Source of the DNA: Microbacterium sp. MYb45
GTDB lineage: Bacteria; Actinomycetota; Actinomycetes; Actinomycetales; Microbacteriaceae
Assembly: GCF_002979655.1 (NCBI RefSeq)
Contig: NZ_PCPG01000006.1
Span: forward strand, 1 to 64,000
Direction of reading: 5' to 3'
Length of the DNA: 64,000 nt
In this document: positions 1 through 7,991 of the stretch, piece by piece
Position numbering within the stretch: position 1 is the first letter of the stretch
Layout of the letters: every line of letters begins with the position of its first letter
Position numbers and translations under genes: made by a program
Notes under the pieces: model-generated
Database searches by the model: none
The model's input: the letters and a program-made list of their open reading frames with translations, nothing else
What the model was told of the DNA's origin: nothing

Positions 1-24
1 AGGGGGAGAGGGAGGGGGAGAGGG
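1..24. repeat. 12-base purine direct repeat
   Basis: Two back-to-back copies of AGGGGGAGAGGG sit at the window edge, just past the stop of the BenE-type gene. The array may continue outside the window. No function is evident. Confidence 0.6.
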
Positions 25-31
25 AGGAGCG

Positions 32-1219
32 TCAGCGACGACCCGCGTGCAGGACCGCGCGGACGAGGAGGCCCGCCACCAGGGCCCAGAACGCGGCGCT
101 GACGCCGAAGACGGCGATGCCGGATGCCGCGACCAGGAAGGTGACGACCGCGGGGATCCGTTCGCCCGGATCGTCGATGGCCTGCTGCACGGATGAGCCG
201 AACGCGGCGAACAGCGCGAGGCCGGCAACCGCGGGGATCACGGCGGCGGGCGCGAGCACCACGAGAGCGGCGAAGGCAGCGGAGAACACCGCGAGCACCA
301 GGTACGACGCCCCGGTCGAGACGCCGGCGACCCACCGTCGCTTCGGGTCGGGGTCGGCATCCGGTGAGGCGGCGAGGGCCGCGCTGATCGCTGCGAGGTT
401 GATGGCATGACCGCCCGCCGTCGCCCCGAGCGCGGTGCCGAGGCCGGTGACGAGCATGGCCGGACGCCACGGCACCTCGTAGCCGAAGCTGCGCATGATC
501 GCGATGCCCGGGACGTTCTGCGAGGCCATCGTCACGATGAACAGCGGCAGCGCGAGGCCGACCAGCGCGCCCACCGTGAACGTCGGGGCGGTGAACTCGA
601 GCCGGGGCAGCAGCACGGCGGGGTCGAACGGGGCGCCTTCGTCCACCACGGAAGCGCCGATCAGGGAGACCGCGACTACGACGGCAGCCGCGACGAACGC
701 GAGCGGAACCGCCCACCGCGGCGCGAGCCGGGCGAACACCAGCCAGGTGAGCACGACCGGGATGACGCCCCAGGGGTTCGCGACGATGCCCGTGATCGGC
801 GCCAGGCACAGCGGGAGCAGCACGCCGGCCAGCATCGCCTGCGCGATCGACGGCGGGATGCGGGCGATGAGAGCTCCGAGTGCCGGCCACAGCGCCGTGA
901 GCAGGATGAGTGCGGCGGCCACGAGGAAGGCCCCGACCGCCGCCGGCCAGCCGCCCTCGACGGTGCCCGTCGCCACCAGCAACGCGGCACCGGGAGTGGA
1001 CCACGCGACCGTGATCGGCATCCGATACTGCCACGCGAGCACGACGCACGCGAGGCCCATCATCAGGCTCACGGCGAGCAGTCCGCTCGCCGCTTGGGCC
1101 GCATCCGCCCCGACCGCATCCAGACCCGTCAGCACGACCGCGAACGAGCTGGTGAATCCGACGAGTGCCGTCACCACCCCCGCCAGGATCGGGCGGGACA
1201 GGGGTGCGGTTTCGGGCAT
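32..1219 (-). CDS. BenE-family benzoate/H+ symporter-like permease
   Basis: A 395-residue integral membrane protein built almost entirely of hydrophobic segments (about 11-12), which matches the length and composition of the BenE family. That family imports benzoate or related aromatic acids with protons. The N-terminal PILAGVVTALVGFTSS segment and the later GGHAINLAAISAAL segment are typical of the family. No aromatic degradation genes are nearby, so the substrate is uncertain and another organic anion is possible. The ATG start is supported by a -10 hexamer 7 bases upstream. It is followed by the purine repeat at the window edge and has its own promoter, separate from the two-component system upstream. 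Confidence 0.85.
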   Translation of the reverse strand: MPETAPLSRPILAGVVTALVGFTSSFAVVLTGLDAVGADAAQAASGLLAVSLMMGLACVVLAWQYRMPITVAWSTPGAALLVATGTVEGGWPAAVGAFLVAAALILLTALWPALGALIARIPPSIAQAMLAGVLLPLCLAPITGIVANPWGVIPVVLTWLVFARLAPRWAVPLAFVAAAVVVAVSLIGASVVDEGAPFDPAVLLPRLEFTAPTFTVGALVGLALPLFIVTMASQNVPGIAIMRSFGYEVPWRPAMLVTGLGTALGATAGGHAINLAAISAALAASPDADPDPKRRWVAGVSTGASYLVLAVFSAAFAALVVLAPAAVIPAVAGLALFAAFGSSVQQAIDDPGERIPAVVTFLVAASGIAVFGVSAAFWALVAGLLVRAVLHAGRR

Positions 1220-1226
1220 GGCTCCG

Positions 1227-1232
1227 AGGTTA
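1227..1232 (-). promoter_or_regulatory. -10 hexamer of the BenE-type gene
   Basis: On the minus strand this reads TAACCT, 7 bases before the ATG. That spacing would put transcription start on or next to the start codon. Confidence 0.5.
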
Positions 1233-1258
1233 TCGCGGAGCGTCGGTGTACCGGGCGC

Positions 1259-1945
1259 CTACGCGAGCCCCATGCGGTGCGCGAGCACGACGGCTTGCAC
1301 ACGATCGCGGGCACCGAGCTTCTGCAGGATGCGGGAGACGTGCGTCTTGACCGTGGCCTCGCCGATGTACAGCGCGCGTGCGATCTCGGCATTGCTCCGC
1401 GCATCGGCGAGCAGTGTCAGCACCTCCGCCTCGCGGTCGGTGAGCGGCTCGATGAGCGTGACCTTCGGGGTCGCGCCGCTGTCGATCGGAACAGCCGTCC
1501 GTGTCGGTGCGGGGGCCGCGGCGAACCGCGCGAGGACTCGCCGGGTCACCTCGGGGGCGAGCATCCCGTCGCCGGCAGCCAGAGCGCGGACGGCGGCGAT
1601 CAAGTCTTCGGCGCCGGCGTTCTTGAGCAGGAATCCGCTGGCTCCGGCATCCAGCGCCTGGTACAGGTAGTCGTCGCGGTCGAAGGTCGTGACGATCGCG
1701 ATGGCCGCCGCGACCGCGGGATCGGCGACGATGCGACGGGTCGCCTCGATGCCGTCCATGTCGGGCATCTGCACATCCATCGTGATCACGTCGGGATGGA
1801 GGGCGGATGCCTGCGCCACGGCCTCTGCTCCCGATGAGGCCTCGCCGACCACCGTGATGTCGGGCTGGGTGTCGAGGATGGTGCGGAAGCCCGCGCGCAG
1901 CAGCGCGTGGTCGTCGACCAGCAGCACCCGGATCGGTTCGCTCAT
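1259..1945 (-). CDS. NarL/LuxR-family response regulator
   Basis: A 228-residue two-component response regulator. The receiver domain (about 1-120) has acidic pocket residues D11-D12, phospho-acceptor D57 in MDVQMPDMDG and the conserved lysine K108 in FLLK. The C-terminal LuxR helix-turn-helix (about 167-225) reads LTDREAEVLTLLADARSNAE. Its start overlaps the stop of the upstream histidine kinase by four bases (ATGA), so the two are translationally coupled and almost certainly cognate. The linker between domains is alanine- and proline-rich. Target genes cannot be told from the sequence; the adjacent permease is one candidate. Confidence 0.93.
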   Translation of the reverse strand: MSEPIRVLLVDDHALLRAGFRTILDTQPDITVVGEASSGAEAVAQASALHPDVITMDVQMPDMDGIEATRRIVADPAVAAAIAIVTTFDRDDYLYQALDAGASGFLLKNAGAEDLIAAVRALAAGDGMLAPEVTRRVLARFAAAPAPTRTAVPIDSGATPKVTLIEPLTDREAEVLTLLADARSNAEIARALYIGEATVKTHVSRILQKLGARDRVQAVVLAHRMGLA

Positions 1946-3207
1946 CGCCCTGCCCCCGAACTTGCCGGGGTCGGGAGAGGTACGCGGGCGCGCACACGCA
2001 TCCCGCCCAGCGGCCGCGACGTCACCTCGAGCGTGCCTCCGGACGCGGCGGCGCGCTCCCGCATGCCCAGCTGGCCGAGCCCCGGGCGGAGTTGGGTGAT
2101 CGCGCGTCCGGTGTTGACGATCTCGAGTTCGACGCCGTCGTCGTCGTACCGCACGCGGACGTCGGCGGTCGCTCCGCTGCCGGCGTGACGGCGGGCGTTC
2201 GTGAGCGACTCCTGGGCGATGCGGTACAGGTTCACCGCGACCAGTGACGGCACGGGCACGGGTTCGCCGATCACCGTGTAGTCCGTGGGCAGCCCGGCCT
2301 CGGTCGACGCCTCCACGAGCTCGGCGATGTCGTCCAGGGCGAGGGTGGATGCCGCATCCGTCGTCTCGCCGCCCGGTGTGCGCAGAGTCTCCAACAACTG
2401 GCGCAGCTCATGGATCGCGTCGCGCGCCGAGCCCTCGACGCCGGAGAGGATGCGGGCGGCTTCCGCGGGATCGCGCTCGAGCACGAGACGCGCGGCGCCG
2501 GCTTGCACGCCCATCACCGACACGTGGTGGGCGACGACGTCGTGCAGCTCGCGGGCGATGCGCACCCGGTCGAGGGCGACGGCCTGCGCCGCGGTGACCT
2601 CGCGCTCGCGCTCGAGCTCGACGGTGCGCTGCTCGAGCACGGCCAGCTGCGCAGCTGCCGCCCAGGAGCGCTCGCCGAAGTAGTAGGCACCGCCGAAGTA
2701 GAGCACATTCAGCAGCAGCTGGATGAGCATGAAGGCGACGTACGGCGACATGGCTCCGGCGGCGACATCGGCCTTGTCGGCCTCGCTGATCGCGTCGCGG
2801 TACATCGTGATGATCAGCCACACGAACATACCCACGATGATCCCGACGCGCACGAGCATCGCGCGACGTCGGTCGTTCATCCACGCGCCGACCGTGTACA
2901 GCGTGAGGAACATCACTATGTTGCCGACGTAGATCTCGGGGACGCGGATGGTGACGGCCGTGAAATAGGCCGCGGCCACGATCACGGCGGCGGTCCCGGG
3001 CCAGCGGCGGCGGAACGCCAGGGGAGCGGTGGCGACGACGGCGTAGACGAGCGCCCACCACAGGGGTGCCTGCTCGTCGCCGTAGATCTCTGCGATCGAG
3101 GAGAGCCCCGCGCTCAGCACCGCGCCGACGAACATGACGGCGGCGAGGATGACATCGGCTCGTCGTTCGCGCGCGGTCGGCGTGCGGGTGAACGCAGGGG
3201 CAGGCAT
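1942..3207 (-). CDS. HisKA_3-type sensor histidine kinase
   Basis: A 421-residue sensor kinase. The N-terminal half (about 15-180) has five to six hydrophobic segments with little extracytoplasmic sequence, so it may sense the membrane or the cell interior. A coiled coil (about 185-215) leads to the phospho-acceptor H222 in ARELHDVVAHHVSVM, the HisKA_3 signature. A HATPase_c domain follows, with the N box at NLYRIAQESLTNARRHA and a glycine-rich GLGQLGMRERA motif. The frame stays open 42 codons further upstream, but the ATG at 3207 is chosen because a -10 hexamer lies 6 bases before it and the upstream codons are not family-like. It is the first gene of a two-gene operon with the response regulator. 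Confidence 0.92.
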   Translation of the reverse strand: MPAPAFTRTPTARERRADVILAAVMFVGAVLSAGLSSIAEIYGDEQAPLWWALVYAVVATAPLAFRRRWPGTAAVIVAAAYFTAVTIRVPEIYVGNIVMFLTLYTVGAWMNDRRRAMLVRVGIIVGMFVWLIITMYRDAISEADKADVAAGAMSPYVAFMLIQLLLNVLYFGGAYYFGERSWAAAAQLAVLEQRTVELEREREVTAAQAVALDRVRIARELHDVVAHHVSVMGVQAGAARLVLERDPAEAARILSGVEGSARDAIHELRQLLETLRTPGGETTDAASTLALDDIAELVEASTEAGLPTDYTVIGEPVPVPSLVAVNLYRIAQESLTNARRHAGSGATADVRVRYDDDGVELEIVNTGRAITQLRPGLGQLGMRERAAASGGTLEVTSRPLGGMRVRARVPLPTPASSGAGR

Positions 3208-3213
3208 CCCTCC

Positions 3214-3219
3214 ACCGTA
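3214..3219 (-). promoter_or_regulatory. -10 hexamer of the histidine kinase operon
   Basis: Reads TACGGT on the minus strand, 6 bases before the ATG at 3207. It supports the shorter kinase start. Confidence 0.5.
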
Positions 3220-3305
3220 GAGCGGCGACCGCCTCCCGGCATCCCCCGAGCGGCGGATCGGAGAGGGGCTGGTAGGCGAGATTCGCTTGTTATTGACTGA
3301 CTGAC

Positions 3306-3953
3306 ATGAGCGCTGACAAGACCGAAGACGCATCCGGCCGCATCCTGATCGACCTCTTCATGACCCTCGACGGCGTCGCGCAGGGACCGGGCGGCGTCGG
3401 CGAAGACACGTCGGGTGGTTTCCGCTTCAGCGGCTGGCAGGCGGGTTACCCGTCCCCGGGGATGGGTGCGGAGGTCGACAACGGGATGCGGGGACTCGAC
3501 GCGCTGCTGCTCGGCCGCCGCACGTACGACATCTTCGCCTCGTACTGGCCGCACCACACCGACGGTCCCGAGGGGCACATCGGGCGGCTCTTCGACCGCG
3601 TCCCGAAGTATGTGGCGACGAGGGATGCCGATCTCGCGCTCGACTGGCAGGGGAGTTCTCGCGTGGGCGACGACCTCGCGTCGGAGGTCGCAGCGCTGCG
3701 GGCCGCCCATCGCGAGGTGCACGTGATCGGCAGCATCGACTTCGTGCACACGCTGCTCGCCGAGGGGCTCTTCGACGAGCTGAACCTCTGGGTCTATCCG
3801 ATCCTGCTCGGCGCCGGCAAGAAGGTCTTCGACGACAACGCCCTACCGTCGGTGCTGCGGCTGTTGCGTCCGCCGGTCACCGACGAGGCCGGCGTGACGG
3901 TGCTCCGCTACGGCCGGACCGATCGCGTGCCGGAGGTCGGGACCTTCGGGTAG
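3306..3953 (+). CDS. Dihydrofolate reductase-like (RibD C-terminal domain) protein
   Basis: A 215-residue single-domain protein of the RibD_C/DHFR-like fold. Family features are the N-terminal ILIDLFMTLDGVAQGPGG strand and loop, the LLLGRRTYDIFASYWP motif and the HVIGSIDFVHTLLAEGLFDEL segment. Proteins of this group bind NADPH, but most stand-alone members have no proven substrate. The gene is monocistronic, divergent from the histidine kinase operon and convergent with the HAD phosphatase. I saw no strong Shine-Dalgarno site before the ATG. A role in folate or riboflavin synthesis should not be assumed, because no pathway genes are nearby. Confidence 0.85.
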   Translation: MSADKTEDASGRILIDLFMTLDGVAQGPGGVGEDTSGGFRFSGWQAGYPSPGMGAEVDNGMRGLDALLLGRRTYDIFASYWPHHTDGPEGHIGRLFDRVPKYVATRDADLALDWQGSSRVGDDLASEVAALRAAHREVHVIGSIDFVHTLLAEGLFDELNLWVYPILLGAGKKVFDDNALPSVLRLLRPPVTDEAGVTVLRYGRTDRVPEVGTFG

Positions 3954-3981
3954 CGCGGGTGGGCGACCTGAGCGTTCCGCG

Positions 3982-4791
3982 TCAGCCGAGCAGGCGCTCG
4001 ATCACCCGCGCGACACCGTCGTCATCGTTCGACGCGGTCGTCTCGTCGGCCGCGTCCTGAACCACGGGTTCCGCATGGGCCATGGCGACACCGCGCCCGG
4101 CCCAGCGCAGCATCTCGACGTCGTTGAGCGCGTCGCCGAACGCCACGACGTCGGCGCGGTCGATGCCGAGGTGCTCGCACAGACGGGCGAGGCCGGTGGC
4201 CTTCGTCACGCCCTCGGCCATCACCTCGACGAACGGAGCACCCGACAGGGTCGCCTCGAACCCGGTCAGCCCGAGGCTGCGCAGCGTGTCGAAGAGAGCG
4301 GCAGGGGCGAGTTCCGGATGCCGGATGACGAGCTTCAGGCTCGGCGCCGCGAGCACCTGCTCGAGCGGCACGCCACCCATCGTTCGAGGGTCGCGCTTGT
4401 GGTCGGAGAGCTGCGCGATCTCGGCGTAGCCGTCCTGCGCCACGAAGGTCTCGCCGGCCTCCCGCACACTCGCGAAGAGCAGGCCGGGAATGCTGGCGCG
4501 CAGCGCCTCGACCAGCGTGCGGATCGTGTCCGGTGGGAGCTCTTCGGCGAACAGCATCCGCCCGTCGTCCAGACGCACGGCATAGGCGCCGTTGCTGCAC
4601 AGCGCCCAGCCGTCGAAACCCGCACCGGCCGCGATCGCCCGCAGTCCGATCGGCTGGCGTGCGGTGACGGGAATGACGTGGATGCCGCGTTCGCGAGCCG
4701 CGTCGAGCGCAGCGCGGGTGCGCGGCGTGACCGCGGATGAGGAGTCGAGCAGCGTGCCGTCGAGATCGGTGGCGATCAGCCGCACGGTCAC
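3982..4791 (-). CDS. Cof-type HAD-IIB phosphatase
   Basis: A 269-residue haloacid dehalogenase-superfamily phosphatase. Motif I is D9-L-D11-GTLLD with the nucleophile D9 and acid/base D11. Motif II is the VIPVTARQ region and motif IV is VVAFGDALNDVEML near the C terminus, with a Cof-type cap between. Such enzymes dephosphorylate sugar phosphates, FMN or nucleotides; the exact substrate cannot be read from the sequence. GTG at 4791 is chosen because the conserved strand MTVRLIATDLDG begins there; the frame is open further upstream, but that sequence lies inside the exonuclease gene on another frame. It lies 11 bases after the exonuclease III gene and is probably co-transcribed with it. Confidence 0.88.
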   Translation of the reverse strand: MTVRLIATDLDGTLLDSSSAVTPRTRAALDAARERGIHVIPVTARQPIGLRAIAAGAGFDGWALCSNGAYAVRLDDGRMLFAEELPPDTIRTLVEALRASIPGLLFASVREAGETFVAQDGYAEIAQLSDHKRDPRTMGGVPLEQVLAAPSLKLVIRHPELAPAALFDTLRSLGLTGFEATLSGAPFVEVMAEGVTKATGLARLCEHLGIDRADVVAFGDALNDVEMLRWAGRGVAMAHAEPVVQDAADETTASNDDDGVARVIERLLG

Positions 4792-4802
4792 GGAAGCAGC
4801 CG

Positions 4803-5648
4803 TCAGGAGAAGATCATCGGAAGGTCGTCGTCTTCTGCAGACCCGCCGAAACTGAGGTCGACCACCACGGGAACATGGTCGCTGGGCTGCTCGCCCTTGC
4901 GCTCGTTCCGGTGGATCGACGCACCCGTCACGGCCTCGGCCAGAGTGCGCGAACCCAGGACGAAGTCGATGCGGATGCCCTCGTTGCGCGGGAACTTCAG
5001 TCGCTGGTAGTCCCAGTACGTGAACCCCTCCGGAAGCAGCGGGCGCACCACATCGGTGACCCCGGCATCGGCGAACGCGAAGAACGCATCGCGCTCGGGC
5101 TGCGAGACATGCGTCGACCGGCCGACGACGATGTCGGGATCGCCGTTGTCGTGGTCGAACGGGATGATGTTGAAGTCGCCCACCAGAGCGAGCGGCAGGT
5201 CGGGGTTCGCCGAGAGCTCGGCCGCCGTCGACTTCTTCAGCTGCTCCAGCCAGTGCAGCTTGTAGAGGTAGTGCGGGTCGTCGAGCGAACGGCCGTTCGG
5301 CACGTACAGGCTCCACACCCGAACCCCGTCGACCATCACGCCGAGCGCGCGGGCCTCGAGCGGAGCATCCGGGCCCTCATGCCCCTTCGCGAACCCCGGC
5401 ATCCCGTCGAACGCCGTGCGCACGTCGGTGATCGGCAGGCGGCTCGCGATCGCGACGCCGTTCCACTGGTTCAGCCCGTGCACCTCGACGTGGTACCCGG
5501 CCTCTTCGAACGGTCCGTAGGGGAACTGCTCGGGCTTGCACTTGATCTCCTGCATCGCCAGCACGTCGATGTCTTCACGGACGGCGAACTCGACGGTGCG
5601 GGTGACGCGGGTGCGGATGGAGTTGACGTTCCAGGTAGCCAAGCGCAT
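4803..5648 (-). CDS. xthA: Exodeoxyribonuclease III (AP endonuclease)
   Basis: A 281-residue enzyme of the endonuclease/exonuclease/phosphatase fold that cleaves DNA at abasic sites and removes 3' blocks in base-excision repair. Visible active-site blocks are the N-terminal TWNVNSIR, MQEIKCKPEQFP with the metal-binding Glu, LVGDFNIIPFD, GIRIDFVLGS and the C-terminal SDHVPVVVDL with the catalytic Asp-His pair. Length is close to the usual 260-280. It starts 37 bases from pyrE on the other strand and has a -10 hexamer 6 bases before its ATG. The HAD phosphatase follows closely in the same direction. Confidence 0.95.
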   Translation of the reverse strand: MRLATWNVNSIRTRVTRTVEFAVREDIDVLAMQEIKCKPEQFPYGPFEEAGYHVEVHGLNQWNGVAIASRLPITDVRTAFDGMPGFAKGHEGPDAPLEARALGVMVDGVRVWSLYVPNGRSLDDPHYLYKLHWLEQLKKSTAAELSANPDLPLALVGDFNIIPFDHDNGDPDIVVGRSTHVSQPERDAFFAFADAGVTDVVRPLLPEGFTYWDYQRLKFPRNEGIRIDFVLGSRTLAEAVTGASIHRNERKGEQPSDHVPVVVDLSFGGSAEDDDLPMIFS

Positions 5649-5654
5649 GCATCC

Positions 5655-5660
5655 AGCCTA
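5655..5660 (-). promoter_or_regulatory. -10 hexamer of xthA
   Basis: Reads TAGGCT on the minus strand, 6 bases before the ATG. It lies only 12 bases from the opposing pyrE hexamer. Confidence 0.55.
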
Positions 5661-5672
5661 GAGCCCACCTCC

Positions 5673-5678
5673 TACACT
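5673..5678 (+). promoter_or_regulatory. -10 hexamer of pyrE
   Basis: Reads TACACT, 7 bases before the GTG of pyrE. Its upstream promoter region must extend into the xthA coding sequence. Confidence 0.55.
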
Positions 5679-5685
5679 GGATGCC

Positions 5686-6246
5686 GTGACCGCACTCGAC
5701 GCAGACCGCCAGACCCTCCTCGACCTGATCAAGGACGAGGCGGTGTTCCACGGCGACTTCACCCTCTCCAGCGGCAAGAAGGCGACGTACTACGTCGACA
5801 TGCGCAAGCTCACGCTCGACCATAGGGCGGCTCCCGCGATCGGCCGGATCATGCTCGACCTGATCGGCGACCTCGACGTCGTGGCCGTCGGCGGGCTCAC
5901 CCTCGGCGCCGACCCGATCGCGAACTCCGTGCTGCACGCCTCGGTCGCCACCGATCGTCCGCTCGACGCGTTCGTCGTGCGCAAGGAGCCCAAGGACCAC
6001 GGCCGCGGCCGCCAGATCGAAGGTGCCGACGTCAAGGGCAAGCGGGTCGTCGTGCTCGAAGACACCTCGACCACCGGCCAGTCGGCGCTCAAGGCCGTCG
6101 AAGCTCTGCGCAAGGAAGGCGCCGAGATCGTCGCCGTCGCCGTGATCGTCGACCGCAAGACCGGCGCGCAGGCCGCCATCGAAGCCGAGGGGCTCGAATG
6201 GCGCGCCGCCTTCGACCTCGACGACCTCGGGCTCGACCCCCAGTGA
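5686..6246 (+). CDS. pyrE: Orotate phosphoribosyltransferase
   Basis: A 186-residue enzyme that joins orotate and PRPP to make orotidine 5'-phosphate in de novo pyrimidine synthesis. The PRPP-binding signature VVVLEDTSTTGQS is at residues 121-133. The substrate loop region FVVRKEPKDHGRGRQIEG and the N-terminal FTLSSGKKATYYVDMRK are also family-typical. GTG is the start, with a -10 hexamer 7 bases upstream. Its stop overlaps the GTG of the ROK kinase by four bases, so the two are co-translated. The other pyr genes are not in the window. Confidence 0.96.
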   Translation: MTALDADRQTLLDLIKDEAVFHGDFTLSSGKKATYYVDMRKLTLDHRAAPAIGRIMLDLIGDLDVVAVGGLTLGADPIANSVLHASVATDRPLDAFVVRKEPKDHGRGRQIEGADVKGKRVVVLEDTSTTGQSALKAVEALRKEGAEIVAVAVIVDRKTGAQAAIEAEGLEWRAAFDLDDLGLDPQ

Positions 6247-7145
6247 CGCGCTACGCACTGGCCGTCGACGTCGGCGGCACGAAGATGGAGGCCGCGCTCG
6301 TCGCGGAGGACGGTGTGCTCGTGGCGGGCAGCCGCAGCCGGCAGGCGACCGGGCGCGAAGCCACGGTCGAGTCGTTGAACGCCGCCGTCATCGCGATCGT
6401 CGAGCACGCGCTCGCCGCCCTGCCCGCGGATGCCGAGCTCGTCGGCGCGGGCGCGGGGAGCGCCGGCCCCGTCGACCGGACGCTCGGCACGATCATGCCG
6501 GTCAACATGCCGCTCGCGCGCGGCTTCGCGCTCGCTGAGGCGGTTCGCGCCGCAGCATCCACGGTCATGGGGCGCGACGTGCGCACCGTCCTCGGCCACG
6601 ATGGCGGTGCACTCGCGCTCGCCGAATCCTGGCTCGGGGCGACGCAGGGTGCCGGTGCGTCGCTATCGATCGTCGTCTCGACCGGCGTCGGCGGCGGCTT
6701 CGTCGCGAACGGTGCGTACATCCCCGGTGCCACCGGCAACGCCGGACACCTCGGACAGGTGCGCCGTGAGGGCGGGCTGACCCTCGAGGAGATCGCCTCC
6801 GGGCCGGCGAGTGCGTCCTGGGCGCAGGAGCAGGGCTGGACCGGCACCACGGGCGAAGACCTCGCGCGCGACGCAGCGGCCGGCGACACCGTCGCTCGCT
6901 CGGCGATCGAGCGCTCGGCCCGAGCGGTGGGAGAGGCGCTGGCGGACGCCGCGACCCTGGTCGACCTCGACGTGGTCGCCATCGGCGGCGGTTTCTCGCG
7001 GGTGTCTGCGGACTACATCGACCTCGTGCAGCAGGCGCTCACCGCCAGTGCGGTGCACGAATACTCCCGGCGCACCCGCGTGGTGCGCTCGGGGCTGGGT
7101 GACGAAGGGCCTCTCATCGGCGCCGCCGCCCTCGTGCTGCGGTAG
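6243..7145 (+). CDS. ROK-family sugar kinase-like protein
   Basis: A 300-residue protein with the ASKHA fold. The N-terminal phosphate-binding strand is VDVGGTKMEAAL, followed by VSTGVGGGFVANGAYIPGATGNAGHLGQV and a C-terminal VAIGGGFSRVSADY adenosine motif. ROK kinases phosphorylate glucose, N-acetylglucosamine, N-acetylmannosamine or allose. The usual zinc motif CxCGxxGCxE after the GH.G segment is missing: the region reads RREGGLTLEEIASGPA, with no cysteines. The start is GTG inside the end of pyrE (GTGA overlap). It has no helix-turn-helix, so it is a kinase-type rather than repressor-type ROK protein. Substrate unknown. Confidence 0.85.
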   Translation: MTRYALAVDVGGTKMEAALVAEDGVLVAGSRSRQATGREATVESLNAAVIAIVEHALAALPADAELVGAGAGSAGPVDRTLGTIMPVNMPLARGFALAEAVRAAASTVMGRDVRTVLGHDGGALALAESWLGATQGAGASLSIVVSTGVGGGFVANGAYIPGATGNAGHLGQVRREGGLTLEEIASGPASASWAQEQGWTGTTGEDLARDAAAGDTVARSAIERSARAVGEALADAATLVDLDVVAIGGGFSRVSADYIDLVQQALTASAVHEYSRRTRVVRSGLGDEGPLIGAAALVLR

Positions 7146-7163
7146 GTCGTACCGGAACGCTGC

Positions 7164-7466
7164 TCAGCGACTCGCCGTGAGCAGGTGCCGCGGCGGTCCT
7201 TCGAGGCGGGCGACGGAGATCTTCAGGTCGGTGACGTCGGCGGCGACCGCGTCGATCCGAGAGCTGAGCTTCTCGTCGACGGCATCGATACGGGTGCTGA
7301 GTTTCTCGTCGACGGCATCGATACGGGTGCTGAGCTTCTCGTCGACGGCGTCGATGCGGTCGTCGATGCGGCGGATCATCCACGCGCCGGCGGCGAAAAG
7401 GCTCGCGCCGAGGGTGAGTACGATGCCGATCGCGCTGACGACGATGGTCCACGTCTCCGTGGTCAC
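7164..7466 (-). CDS. Small membrane protein with coiled coil, three hendecads (ladder copy 4 of 4)
   Basis: A 100-residue protein of no recognised family and the last gene of a four-gene tandem array. It has an N-terminal transmembrane helix (about 7-30, IVVSAIGIVLTLGASLFAAG), a basic MIRRIDDR turn, then three consecutive copies of the 11-residue unit RIDAVDEKLS(T/S). The shared end is RIDAVAADVTDLKISVARLE and then GPPRHLLTASR. Eleven-residue periodicity suggests a right-handed or near-straight coiled coil on the cytoplasmic face. The GTG start lies 4 bases after the preceding copy, whose last codons (GGGAGGGGA) supply the ribosome site. Function unknown. Confidence 0.8.
   Translation of the reverse strand: MTTETWTIVVSAIGIVLTLGASLFAAGAWMIRRIDDRIDAVDEKLSTRIDAVDEKLSTRIDAVDEKLSSRIDAVAADVTDLKISVARLEGPPRHLLTASR
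7264..7362 (-). repeat. Three 33-base tandem units encoding hendecads
   Basis: Units run 7264-7296, 7297-7329 and 7330-7362. The first two differ at a single base. Each encodes one 11-residue coiled-coil unit, so any change in copy number keeps the frame. Confidence 0.9.
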
Positions 7467-7470
7467 GGTG

Positions 7471-7743
7471 TTATCCCCTCCCTGCCGTGAGCAGATGCCG
7501 TGGCGGACCTTCGAGGCGCGCCACCGAGATCTTCAGGTCGGTGATGTCGGCGGCGACCGCGTCGATCCGAGAGCTGAGTTTCTCGTCGACCGCATCGATG
7601 CGGGTGCTGAGTTTCTCGTCGACGGCGTCGATGCGGTCGTCGACACGGCGGATCATCCATGCCCCGGCTGCGAAGAGGCTCGCGCCGAGGGTGAGCACGA
7701 TGCCGATCGCGCTGATGACGATCGTCCAGGTCTCCGTGGTCAC
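7471..7743 (-). CDS. Small membrane protein with coiled coil, two hendecads (ladder copy 3 of 4)
   Basis: A 90-residue paralogue of its neighbours. It has the same N-terminal transmembrane helix (TIVISAIGIVLTLGASLFAA), the MIRRVDDR junction, two RIDAVDEKLS(T/S) units, then RIDAVAADITDLKISVARLE and GPPRHLLTAGRG. It starts with GTG 4 bases after copy 2; the AAGAGGA at the end of that gene can act as Shine-Dalgarno site, so translation is coupled. It was clearly produced by tandem gene duplication. No function is known to me. Confidence 0.8.
   Translation of the reverse strand: MTTETWTIVISAIGIVLTLGASLFAAGAWMIRRVDDRIDAVDEKLSTRIDAVDEKLSSRIDAVAADITDLKISVARLEGPPRHLLTAGRG
7574..7639 (-). repeat. Two 33-base tandem units encoding hendecads
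   Basis: Units at 7574-7606 and 7607-7639, homologous to those at 7264-7362. Confidence 0.85.
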
Positions 7744-7747
7744 GGTG

Positions 7748-7987
7748 TCATCCTCTTCCTGCGGTGATGAGATGCCGCGGCGGGCCTTCGAGCCGGGCGA
7801 CGGAGATCTTCAGGTCGGTGACGTCGGCGGCAACCGCATCGATCCGGGTGCTGAGTTTCTCGTCGACGGCGTCGATGCGGTCGTCGATGCGGTGGATCAT
7901 CCACGCGCCGGCGGCGAAGAGGCTGGCGCCGAGGGTGAGCACGATGCCGATCGCGCTGATGACGATGGTGAGGGTCTCCGTGGTCAC
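7748..7987 (-). CDS. Small membrane protein with coiled coil, one hendecad (ladder copy 2 of 4)
   Basis: A 79-residue paralogue. An N-terminal transmembrane helix is followed by MIHRIDDR, a single RIDAVDEKLST unit (DNA 7851-7883), then the shared RIDAVAADVTDLKISVARLE block and GPPRHLITAGRG. GTG start, 4 bases after the stop of copy 1, with AAGAGGA in the previous gene's last codons as ribosome site. It is identical in plan to copies 3 and 4 apart from the shorter coiled coil. Confidence 0.8.
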   Translation of the reverse strand: MTTETLTIVISAIGIVLTLGASLFAAGAWMIHRIDDRIDAVDEKLSTRIDAVAADVTDLKISVARLEGPPRHLITAGRG

Positions 7988-7991
7988 GGGG

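Noticed and set aside
407..1837. A 476-codon plus-strand frame
   Set aside because: Antisense to the permease and response regulator. Low-complexity Arg/Asp/Gln/His composition.
3954..3981. Terminator between the DHFR-like and HAD genes
   Set aside because: Only a 4-base CGCG symmetry; too weak to call.
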